Below, piece after piece: positions 53,103-62,000 of a stretch of 64,000 bases of DNA. This DNA is from Comamonas sp. (GTDB lineage: Bacteria; Pseudomonadota; Gammaproteobacteria; Burkholderiales; Burkholderiaceae_C). Each line of letters starts with the position of its first letter. The stretch's first letter is position 1. The translations under genes were made by a program, and so were the position numbers. Below the pieces are notes generated by a model, which saw only the letters and a program-made list of their open reading frames with translations, was not told the origin of the DNA and did no database searches. The stretch is from contig NZ_SPEY01000042.1 in the NCBI RefSeq assembly GCF_009360615.1, positions 62,001 through 126,000 of the forward strand, written 5' to 3'.

Positions 53103-53155
53103 GATTAATTTATCTTAATAATCGATTTCACAGCTTACAGGTGTTTTTCTATAGT
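53103..53155 (+). promoter_or_regulatory. atuA-like promoter with LysR-type T-N11-A box
   Basis: TTCACA (53127-53132) and TATAGT (53150-53155) are separated by 17 bases, a good sigma-70 promoter. Just upstream, GATTA-N11-TAATC (53103-53123) has the exact T-N11-A form of LysR recognition sites, placed where an activator would contact polymerase and where it would also overlap the divergent LysR promoter. Confidence 0.7.
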
Positions 53156-53172
53156 GGGCAACAGGAGGTTTC

Positions 53173-54552
53173 ATGACAAGAGCGCCAAACGAAAAAACGT
53201 CGTTGCTCATTGGATGCGCAGCAGGCTTTTCCGGTGATCGAACCGATGCGGCACAACCCATCGTGCAGGAGCTGGTTCGACAGAACAAGCCGGCCTTTCT
53301 GATCTTTGAGACGCTCGCAGAGCGGACGCTGGCATTGGCGCAACTCGCGCGCCGCCAGGATCCCGATGCAGGCTATGAGCCTCTCATGGTGGAGTTTCTC
53401 CAGCCGGTGCTCGCCGACTGCCTCGCACATGGGATTCGAATCGTCAGCAACTTCGGCGGGGCCAACCCGCAAGGCGCAGCTCGGGCCATCGCTGCATTGG
53501 CCGGTGAGCTTGGGACGCGTGTCCCCCGGATAGCGGTGGTTCATGGAGATGACCTGAGCGGTCACGAACATTGCCAGCTGCTCGAAACAGCTCTGGGCCA
53601 GGACATGCCAAACCAGCAACGGGTCAGCGCCAATGCCTATATCGGCGCACGCCCCATCGCCGAGGCGTTGCGGGCAGGTGCAGATATTGTTGTATGTGGT
53701 CGTGTCTCCGACCCTTCCTTGGTAGTGGGGCCTGCCATGGCCCACTTCGACTGGGCGTGGGATGACTGGGATCGTCTTGCCCGCGCCACGATGACCGGGC
53801 ATCTGCTGGAATGTGGAACCCAGGTCTCCGGCGGCTACTTTGCAGACCCTGGATACAAAGATGTACCGGACATGGAGCGCCTGGGGTATCCCATTGCTGA
53901 AATCGACAGCACGGGCAACAGCACTATCTTCAAGCCAAGTCTTACCGGGGGCTGTATCACTGCGGCCACGGTCAAGGAGCAACTGCTCTACGAAATCCAC
54001 GACCCTGCCTGCTACCTCACACCGGACGTTGTCGCCGACATCACTCAGGCTGAAGTGATTCCGGTCGGGCCGGACCGGGTTCGCCTGGAAGGGGTCATCG
54101 GTCACCCGCGGCCTGAGCAGCTCAAAGTCAATGTCTGCTTCGAGTCAGGGTGGTTTGCAGAAGGAGAGATCTCCTACGCAGGACCAAGAGCGGCAGAGCG
54201 CGCACGCTTGGCTGCGCGGACCATATCCAGGCGCCTGGCGGAGATTGCGCCTCTCCGGACCGATCTGATCGGCGTCACCAGTGTCTGGGGAAACGACAGC
54301 AGCGACTGGTTGACCGACGCCAGCACTTCCAATGCAGCCCGCGATGTCCGGCTTCGCATGGCCTGGCAGCACTCCGACCGTGCAGTTGCGGCGCGTCTGC
54401 CACGCGAAATAACCGCCTTGTATTGCTGCGGCCCGGCGGGAGGAGGGGGCGTTCGTACCCAGATGCGCCTGCGCCTGGGAATGGTGTCGTGCCTGGTGCC
54501 CCAGCAGCAGGTTAAGACGGGCTTCCGCTGGGCATCCCCGCATCAGGATTAG
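53173..54552 (+). CDS. AtuA-like protein (DUF1446)
   Basis: 459 residues with the DUF1446 fold first named from the acyclic terpene utilisation protein AtuA: GCAAGFSGDRTDAA at the N-terminus, ADIVVCGRVSDPSLVVGPAM, the HLLECGTQVSGGYFADPG region and TGNSTIFKP. The biochemical role of this family is not established; it accompanies acyl-CoA catabolic genes. GGAGG precedes the ATG. Followed after three bases by its usual small partner and then a Bug protein. Confidence 0.9.
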   Translation: MTRAPNEKTSLLIGCAAGFSGDRTDAAQPIVQELVRQNKPAFLIFETLAERTLALAQLARRQDPDAGYEPLMVEFLQPVLADCLAHGIRIVSNFGGANPQGAARAIAALAGELGTRVPRIAVVHGDDLSGHEHCQLLETALGQDMPNQQRVSANAYIGARPIAEALRAGADIVVCGRVSDPSLVVGPAMAHFDWAWDDWDRLARATMTGHLLECGTQVSGGYFADPGYKDVPDMERLGYPIAEIDSTGNSTIFKPSLTGGCITAATVKEQLLYEIHDPACYLTPDVVADITQAEVIPVGPDRVRLEGVIGHPRPEQLKVNVCFESGWFAEGEISYAGPRAAERARLAARTISRRLAEIAPLRTDLIGVTSVWGNDSSDWLTDASTSNAARDVRLRMAWQHSDRAVAARLPREITALYCCGPAGGGGVRTQMRLRLGMVSCLVPQQQVKTGFRWASPHQD

Positions 54553-54555
54553 GCC

Positions 54556-54918
54556 ATGAACTCAACCCTTACCGTTCCCCTGTACCGAGTTGCGCATGGG
54601 CGCACGGGTGACAAAGGCAACCGATCCAACATCAGCGTCATTGCATGGCATCCGGACCTGTGGCAAGTGGTGTGCGAACAAGTCACCGAACAAGTCGTGC
54701 TGCGTCTGTTTGCAGACCGCAAGCCAAGCCATGTCCGTCGATACCTGCTACCCAGACTGCACGCCATGAATCTGGTGCTCGACAACGTGCTGGATGGAGG
54801 AGTCAATGACTCGCTGAACCTGGACAGCCATGGCAAGACGCTGTGCTTCAGGATACTTGAAATGCCTGTCACGGTCCCGTGCCATCTCAAGTCGTTACTT
54901 GTCGGCCCGGCAACCTGA
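54556..54918 (+). CDS. AtuA-associated small protein
   Basis: 120 residues. YRVAHGRTGDKGNRSNISVI is the hallmark of the domain that follows or is fused to AtuA-type proteins, together with NLVLDNVLDGGVNDSLNLD. Likely forms a complex with the preceding protein, since the two are fused in some bacteria. Start lies three bases after the AtuA-like stop. Confidence 0.88.
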   Translation: MNSTLTVPLYRVAHGRTGDKGNRSNISVIAWHPDLWQVVCEQVTEQVVLRLFADRKPSHVRRYLLPRLHAMNLVLDNVLDGGVNDSLNLDSHGKTLCFRILEMPVTVPCHLKSLLVGPAT

Positions 54919-54949
54919 ATTTTCTACAACAACCTACAGGAGACAAACC

Positions 54950-55921
54950 ATGACATTTCATACGCGGCGCGGTGTTCTGGCGTTCAGCGCAAGCCTTGCG
55001 CTGAGCCCCTTTGCCCTTGCACAGGGCGAGTATCCAAACAAGCCCATCACCTTTGTCGTTCCATTTGCCGCCGGCAGTGCCACGGACCAGCTGGCACGCG
55101 CCTTGGGGCAAGCCGTTTCCGAGCAGTCCAAGCAGCCGGTCGTGGTGGAAAACAAAGGAGGGGCCAGTGGCATGCTTGCGGCTCAAGCAGTAGCCAAGGC
55201 CGCTCCTGATGGCTATACCGTTCTTATCACGACCAATACGACGCATGCCGCCAATGAGCATCTCTACAAAAAACTGTCGTATGACCCTGTCAAGGATTTC
55301 ACAGCCATCACAGGCCTAGGCAAAGGCGGGCAGGTTCTGGTCGTTCCTGCGACATCACCCTATCAGTCCGTAGGCGAGCTGCTGAGCTACGCAAAAGCCA
55401 ATCCTGGGAAACTGAGCTTTGGCAGTGGCAGCTCCTCAAGTCGAGTTGCCGGCGAAATGCTCAAACAACTCGCCGGCGTCGATATCCTTCATGTTCCCTA
55501 CAAGAGCAACCCACTTGCCATCACGGACCTACTCGGAGGACAGATCAACCTGATGATTACCGACGTTTCGACCGGCGTTCCTCAAATCAAGGCCGGCAAA
55601 CTGCGCGCGCTTGGCTACTCCACGCTGAAGCGCAGCTCACAGTTGCCTGAGGTTCCAACCATCGCTGAAGCTGGTGTCAAAGGCTACGACATGGGGTACT
55701 GGTTTGCTGCTTACGCGCCCGCCAATACACCAGCACCTGTCGCAGGCAGACTCAATCAGATGCTGGCCAAGGCGGTCAATAGTGCGGCGGCCAAGTCTTT
55801 CTTCGCTATGTCCGGCTCCGAAGCATGGAGCACGACGCCCTCAGAGTTGGTACAGTTTCAAGCTACCGAAACCATCAAATGGGGGCAGGTCATCAAGGCG
55901 GCAGGTATCACGCCTGAATGA
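54950..55921 (+). CDS. Bug-family substrate-binding protein
   Basis: 323 residues from the ATG at 54950 with CAGGAG upstream. Sec signal peptide to about residue 25 (RRGVLAFSASLALSPFALAQ). TctC-fold motifs ITFVVPFAAGSATDQLAR, VVVENKGGASGMLAA, LHVPYKSNPLAITDLLGG. Third gene of the atuA-like operon; it should capture the substrate whose breakdown involves the AtuA pair and perhaps the exported lyase. Ligand unknown. Confidence 0.9.
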   Translation: MTFHTRRGVLAFSASLALSPFALAQGEYPNKPITFVVPFAAGSATDQLARALGQAVSEQSKQPVVVENKGGASGMLAAQAVAKAAPDGYTVLITTNTTHAANEHLYKKLSYDPVKDFTAITGLGKGGQVLVVPATSPYQSVGELLSYAKANPGKLSFGSGSSSSRVAGEMLKQLAGVDILHVPYKSNPLAITDLLGGQINLMITDVSTGVPQIKAGKLRALGYSTLKRSSQLPEVPTIAEAGVKGYDMGYWFAAYAPANTPAPVAGRLNQMLAKAVNSAAAKSFFAMSGSEAWSTTPSELVQFQATETIKWGQVIKAAGITPE

Positions 55922-56465
55922 ATTTGCTCAGGGCTGCCAAGGCTGTAATGCAGTTGGCAGATGCCCTGGTTACCTGCAGGCCCGTGTGATGCTGGCGACG
56001 TCCCCCCGTTTTCAGTAGCACTGGGCTTTGGAGTCCGAGGTTAATTTAACGGCTTGTGCATCAGTCTTGGGCATAAGCTGCCGGGGTCAGTCCGCCGAGG
56101 GCCTTCTTCGGCCGCTCCTCGTTGTATTCCCGGTGCCAAGCCTCGACGAGCGCACGGGCACGTGCCAAGCTGGTGAGCCAATGTTCGTTCAGGCATTCCT
56201 CTCTGAAGCGGCCATTGTCAGTTCAGGTCGCCTCGGGTAGTCCCCTTGTATCTGTACCTTCCACAAGGGAAAAAGCAGGGCGTAGCAAGAGCGCAACTGC
56301 AGGACGAAATACCTGATTTCAGTGATTGCTGTCGTCATTTTTGCTAGGTAATATCGCTGACACATTTTTTGACAATTAAGACTTATGCATACTTTTTAAA
56401 GTTTTGCGCATCGGTTTGCCTGGGTCTTCTTGTCAAACCGTCTTTGCCATCACCTCCTTGCAGAT
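55922..56465. other. spacer with an IS3-family remnant
   Basis: No intact gene. Holds the transposase scrap listed separately; the right half (56240-56465) is AT-richer and probably contains the promoter for the TolC-like gene. No intact IS ends or target duplications were seen. Confidence 0.6.
56061..56222 (-). pseudogene. IS3-family transposase (OrfB) C-terminal fragment
   Basis: About 52 residues in one frame, NGRFREECLNEHWL through EAWHREYNEERPKKALGGLT and AAYAQD, then TGA. This is the C-terminal end of the rve-type DDE transposase of IS3/IS2-like elements. A stop codon precedes the fragment, and the rest of the gene and the IS ends are missing. It is a relic of an insertion. Confidence 0.85.
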
Positions 56466-58007
56466 ATGAACGCCCTTGCTCACCGCCGGCCCGAGAATCA
56501 TTTTCGTGGCCGTGTCCGGTTCACAGCCTTGCTAGGCTCGGCCATCTGGCTCACCGGCTGCGCCAATCTGACCGGCCAGGCACTTTCCACGGAAGAAATT
56601 CAGTTGCAGGTCCAGGCCGATCGACAAAGCCTCGGTAAAGACGTGGCTGCGCTGACCGGACCGGTAAGCCTTGAAGAGGCCATTGCGCGGGCCATCAAAT
56701 ACAACGCGGCCCAGCGCCTGCGCGGTATGGAAGAGGCTGTGGCCCAGGGCACGGCCAATGTTGCCAAGTTCGACATGCTGCCCAAGCTGGTGGCATCGGC
56801 TGGCTACCGCTACCGCGACAAGGACCTGATCAGCCGCAGCACGGACTCCGTCACGGGCGCGCCTTCCCTGGCGCACCCTTATATTTCGTCGGACCGTGAA
56901 TCGACACTGAGCTCGCTGAGCTTCTCCTGGAGCCTGCTGGACTTCGGTCAAAGCTACTACGCCGCACGCCAGCATGCCGATCGCGCCCAGATCGCCGCCG
57001 AGCGTCGCCGCAAGGCCATACACACGCTGATCCAGGATGTACGCATCGCCTACTGGCGTGTGGCTGCAGCCCAGGCCCTGGAATCCTCGCTGCAGACCGC
57101 AGGCCAGGATGCAGACAAGGCCCTGGAAGACTCGCGCAAGGTCGAAGCGGAGAAACTGCGCTCCCCCATGGAGCCGCTGCGTTATCAACGCCAGTTGCTG
57201 GAGAATATCCGCCTGCTGGAGGCCATTCAGCAGGAGCTGTCCTCCTCGCGCATCGAACTGGCCTCCTTGATGGGCGTCTCGCCTGCCGAGCTGAACCAGC
57301 CACTGCGCGTGATCGAACCTGCGACCTCGAATGCCCAGCGCTGGCTGGAGCAGCCTGTGGACAAGCTGGAAGACCGGGCCCTGCTGCTCAACCCGGACCT
57401 GCGCGAGAGCCTGTACAACGCCCGTATCGCCAACGAAGAGACCAAGCGCGTCATGCTGCGCATGTTCCCCGGCCTTTCCTTCAACTACGGCGTCAACAAG
57501 AGCAGCGACAGCTATCTGATCAACGACCGCTGGCAGGATGCGGGCCTGCAGATCTCCTTCAATCTGCTGGGACTGCTGTCCCTGCCTGCACAGCGTCAGC
57601 TGGCCGACGCGGGTGTCCAGCTGGCCGATCAGCGTCGTCTGGCTACCCAGATGGCGGTATTGACACAGCTGCATGTGGCCCGTCTGCAATTTGCGAACGC
57701 CGTGCGCCAATATGAAAGAGCGCAGACCATTGCCTCCGTGGACCAGCGCCTGTCCGAGCATGTGAACAACCAGGTGCAGGCCGACAAGCTCAATGCGCTG
57801 GAGCGCGTCTCCCAGCAGACCAGCACCATTCTTTCCGTGCTGCGCCGCTACCAGGCCCAATCCAATATGCAGGCTGCCAGCTCCCGCCTGCAGGCGACTC
57901 TGGGCATGGAGCCCGTGATCGAGGGCTCGGACAGCATGCCCTTGCCCGAACTCACGCAGGCCGTGGGCAAATCGCTGCAAAGCTGGGACGCGGGCCAATT
58001 CCAATGA
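56466..58007 (+). CDS. TolC-like outer membrane efflux lipoprotein
   Basis: About 513 residues from the ATG at 56466. Signal peptide ends in a lipobox (SAIWLTGC), so it is lipid-anchored like NodT/OprM proteins. Two OEP repeats form the helical barrel, with SLEEAIARAIKYNAAQRLRG and DLRESLYNARIANEETKRVM. It gives the outer-membrane exit duct of an efflux or type I secretion system. Its stop overlaps the start of the membrane-fusion protein by four bases. Location just before a giant surface protein suggests a secretion role, but no ABC transporter is in the window. Confidence 0.88.
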   Translation: MNALAHRRPENHFRGRVRFTALLGSAIWLTGCANLTGQALSTEEIQLQVQADRQSLGKDVAALTGPVSLEEAIARAIKYNAAQRLRGMEEAVAQGTANVAKFDMLPKLVASAGYRYRDKDLISRSTDSVTGAPSLAHPYISSDRESTLSSLSFSWSLLDFGQSYYAARQHADRAQIAAERRRKAIHTLIQDVRIAYWRVAAAQALESSLQTAGQDADKALEDSRKVEAEKLRSPMEPLRYQRQLLENIRLLEAIQQELSSSRIELASLMGVSPAELNQPLRVIEPATSNAQRWLEQPVDKLEDRALLLNPDLRESLYNARIANEETKRVMLRMFPGLSFNYGVNKSSDSYLINDRWQDAGLQISFNLLGLLSLPAQRQLADAGVQLADQRRLATQMAVLTQLHVARLQFANAVRQYERAQTIASVDQRLSEHVNNQVQADKLNALERVSQQTSTILSVLRRYQAQSNMQAASSRLQATLGMEPVIEGSDSMPLPELTQAVGKSLQSWDAGQFQ

Positions 58008-58807
58008 AGTCTTGCGTGTCTCCCTTGATTCTGGGCCTGGCATTGGGTTTGTCGCTCGCCGCTCTGGCCCAGACCGGCCCGGCAGCACAGAGTCTTGCCA
58101 GGACTCAGGCCTCCTTGCCCAGCGTGCTGGATCAGCGCGAGATCCGCGCCCAGCTCGCACCGCGCCGCTACACCACCTTGGCGGCCGAAATCGGCGCCAA
58201 GGTGCAGCGCCTGCCGGTGGTGGAGGGCGGGGCCTTTCGCCAGGGGCAGCTGCTGGTGCAGTTTGACTGCAGCCTGCCGCAAGCCCAGCTGAACAAGGCC
58301 CAGGCGGGCGTGGATGCCACCGAGAAGACCTGGAAGGCCAACCAGCGCCTGGCGGAGCTGAACTCCGTCGGCAAGGTGGAGCTGGATGTTTCTCAGGCCG
58401 AATGGAACAAGGCCAAGGCCGAAGTCGCCGCCAACCGAAGCCTGCTGAGCAAGTGCCAGATCACCGCGCCCTATGCCGGTCGTGTGGCCGAGCAGAAGAT
58501 CCGCGAGCAGCAATATGCGCAGCCGGGTCAGGCACTGCTGGACATTCTGGACGACTCTGCACTGGAGCTGGAGTTTCTGGTGCCTTCGCGCTGGCTCAGC
58601 TGGCTGCATTCGGGCTCGGAATTCCAGGTGCGTATTGACGAGACCGGCAAAACCTATCCCGCCAAGGTGCAGCGCCTGGCCGCGCGCGTCGACCCGGTGA
58701 GCCAGTCCGTGAAGGTCAATGCGGCCATACACGGAAAGTTTGGCGAACTGATCGCCGGCATGAGCGGGCAGGTGCTGCTGGCACCGCCCTCGACCGGTAA
58801 GCCCTAG
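58004..58807 (+). CDS. periplasmic adaptor (membrane-fusion) protein, short form
   Basis: 267 residues. Signal peptide (residues 1-22, ALGLSLAALAQ), biotinyl-lipoyl half (VQRLPVVEGGAFRQGQLLVQ), a short helical hairpin of about 70 residues (QAQLNKAQAGVDATEKTWKA onward), second lipoyl half (CQITAPYAGRVAEQKIREQQ) and a truncated beta-barrel. It lacks an N-terminal membrane helix and is shorter than RND or HlyD adaptors (350-450). Translationally coupled to the TolC-like gene. Confidence 0.85.
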   Translation: MKSCVSPLILGLALGLSLAALAQTGPAAQSLARTQASLPSVLDQREIRAQLAPRRYTTLAAEIGAKVQRLPVVEGGAFRQGQLLVQFDCSLPQAQLNKAQAGVDATEKTWKANQRLAELNSVGKVELDVSQAEWNKAKAEVAANRSLLSKCQITAPYAGRVAEQKIREQQYAQPGQALLDILDDSALELEFLVPSRWLSWLHSGSEFQVRIDETGKTYPAKVQRLAARVDPVSQSVKVNAAIHGKFGELIAGMSGQVLLAPPSTGKP

Positions 58808-58821
58808 GTATTCAAATACAA

Positions 58822-58899
58822 GAGCATGTTGCGCATGCCATTAAAAGGTTTCAGATCATTTTTATGCTGAAGTCTATATATGGAAGGCGCAACATGCTC
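58822..58899. repeat. 13-bp inverted repeat between adaptor gene and giant surface protein gene
   Basis: GAGCATGTTGCGC (58822-58834) and GCGCAACATGCTC (58887-58899) are perfect inverted copies 52 bases apart, followed by ATATTTTTATAG. The AT-rich middle contains TATATA-like sequence at 58875-58881. It could form a terminator or attenuator for the tolC transcript, or bracket the promoter of the surface protein gene as operator halves. Confidence 0.6.
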
Positions 58900-59016
58900 A
58901 TATTTTTATAGTCAGGTAGTCAGAGACCGACCGCTCCCAGGAAAAGGGCAAGCCGGCGGTCTGAACCTGCAAGGCAGGCAAGCGCCATGCCACCTTCATC
59001 CCGGAAGGACACTTTG

Positions 59017-62000
59017 ATGACCCGCAAATCTCGCCCATTCTGGAACCGTCTGACACAGGCCATGAAGGCGCAGGCAGTGAAGACCGATGCCCCCCAGCGC
59101 CTGCAGCCGGCCTCTGCCGTACGCCCGCTGGCATTGGAGCAGCGCTTTATGTTTGACGGTGCTGCTGCGGTGGATGTGGCGCATGCCGCCACCGACGCTG
59201 CAGCGGCGGAGCACGCGGTGGATGCGGCCGGCGCACTGCGGCATGCACTGACCGCAGAAGCGCAGAGAAGCACCGAGGCTTCGCCGTCCTCCGTCCAGCG
59301 CCAGGAGGTGGTGTTTGTGGACAGCCAGGTGTCCAACATCGGTGAATTGCTGGCAGGACTTGCCAGCAACGCCGAAGTGGTGATTCTGGACGCCAGCAAA
59401 GACGGCCTGCAGCAGATGGCCGACTACCTGCAGGGGCGCAGCGGGCTGGACGCTATTCACCTGCTGTCCCACGGCGCAGACGGCACGGTGCAGATGGGCA
59501 ATGTCTGGCTCAGCAGCGGCAACCTGGCCGAGCACAGCACTGCCTTGCAGAGCATTGGCGCGGCGCTGAAGGCCGATGGCGATCTGTTGCTGTACGGCTG
59601 CGATGTGGGCCAGGGCGACAAGGGCCAGTACTTCCTGGACCAACTGGCGGCCATCACCGGCGCCGATGTGGCGGCATCGGCAGACGATACCGGCGCTGCG
59701 GCTCTGGGCGGCAACTGGACGCTCGAGCGCAGCAGTGGTGCCATCGAGACCAGCGCCTTGAGCGTCGGTGGGTACGACAGCCTGATGGCTTCGATCTTTA
59801 CCGGCGGCGCGGTGGCCAGCGCGCCTGTGCTGGGTACCACCACCAACCAGATGAAGTACGTGGTCGGCGACTTTAACAGCGATGGGCGTGCCGACATCCT
59901 CTACCAGGCTGCAGGTGCTGGTGGTGCCTGGAGCTTTGCGCAGAGCAATTCAGACGGCACCTTCACCATCTTCAGCCAGGCCAACTCGATGTTCGCCGGC
60001 CTGACCCTTACCGACGCCGCCACTGGCGGTGCCAACTTCCACGCCGGGGACTTCAACGGCGATGGTCGCATCGATCTACTGGCTGCTCCCGTCAGTGGTC
60101 CGACCATGAAGCTCTACCTCAACACCGGCTCGGGCTTCACCAGTCAGGACGTCAGTGGTCCGAGCTTCGGCGTGCGTACGCTAGTGGGTGATTTCAACGG
60201 CGACGGTGCCCTCGACGTCCTCTACCAGACTGGCGGCACCGGCTCGTCCTGGGCACTGGCGGTGAACAGCGGCAGCGCCACGCCAAGCTTTACCACCCTG
60301 ACCAGTGCCAGCGGCGCCGCCTGGCCGTTCGCCGGTATCACCTTGCCCGACTTCAACGCCTACAACTACAAGGCCGCCGACGTCGATGGCGATGGCTACA
60401 CCGACCTGATCCATGTCGCGTCGGGCATGCAGATGCGCTATTTCCGCAACAACAACGGCGTCTTCGTCGATATGACCGCCACCGCGGCCCTGCCGACCGT
60501 GTCCGTGACCCGGGCGATCGTCGCCGACTTCGATGGCGACGGCGACGCCGATATCCTTTACCAGACCGGCAACAACGGTACGGTCTTCCGTTACGTGCGC
60601 AACGACAACGGCACCTTCGTCGACGTGGACCAGGCCAGTTCGCCGTTCGCCAACGTGACCCTGCCGGACATGAACGCCCAGCAGTTCCGTGTCGGCGACT
60701 TCGACGGCGACGGCGATCTCGACCTGATCTCCACCTCGTCCACGGCAGCCAGCACCGCCATCTTCTACCAAAGCGGCAGCCTGCCGAAGCTGGTCAGCTC
60801 CAGCCCGGCGGACGACAGCCTGACCGTCACCCCGAATGCCAATATCACCCTGACCTTCGACCAGTCGGTGGCCAAGGGCACGGGCAACATCTATATCGTG
60901 CGTACCAGCGACAACGCGATCATCCAGACCATCGCCGTGGGCAGCGGTGCGGTCACCGGCTCCGGCACCACCTGGACCATCGACCCGCCAGCGGACATGG
61001 TGGCGGGCGTGGCCTACGCCGTACGCATCGACAACAAGGCGTTCGCCAACGCCAACGGCCAGGTGTACAAGGGCATCCAGAACAATACCGCGCTGAACTT
61101 CACCGTGACCGCGGTGGCGGCGCCGGTGATCGGCAACCTCAACGGCGACCTTGTCAGCTACCGCGAGGACGCCGCCTACGTGCTGCTCGACCAGAACGGC
61201 GACGCCACCATCAGCGACGCCGACTCGGCCAACTTCAACGGCGGCAAGCTGACGGTGCAGATCGCCAGTGGCGGCACCAGCGCCGAAGACGTGCTGTTCA
61301 TTCGCGACCAGGGTGCCGGGGCCAACCAGATCGTGCTGTCCGGCGCCTCGATCCTGTACAACGGCCTGGTGATCGGTACCTTCACCGGCGGCAGCAACGG
61401 CAATCCGCTGGTGATCACCCTTACCAGCAACGCCACGGCGACCACCGTCGCTGCGCTGGTGCAGAACCTGGCCTACCGCAATTCCAATACCATCGAGCCG
61501 TCGGCGGCCACGCGCAGCGTCTCGATCAGCATGGACGACGGTGCCGGCGGCAGCAGCACGGTGTCGACGGTCACCCTCGACGTCCTTTCGGTCAACGATG
61601 CCCCGGTGGTCAATGTCAGCGGCACCAACCCCACCTACACCGAGAACGGTTCGGCGGTGCAGCTGTTCAGCGGCGCGACGATCAATACCGTCGAGACCGG
61701 GCAGAGCGTGATCCAGATGAGCTTCACCGTCACCAACGTCGCCAACGGTGCGGCAGAGAAACTGGTGATCGACGGCAGCGACGTGAACCTGGTCAACGGC
61801 ACCAACGTGGTGACCGCGATCAACGGCACGACGGTCTCGGTCTCGGTGGTCAGCGGTACCGCAACCATCACCCTGACCCACAGCGGCCTGTCCAGCTCGG
61901 CAGCGCAAGCCATCCTCAACGCCATGGCCTACCGCAACGACAGCGAAAGCCCGAACACCGCCAACCGGGTGGTGAGCGTGGACTCCGTGCGCGACAACGG

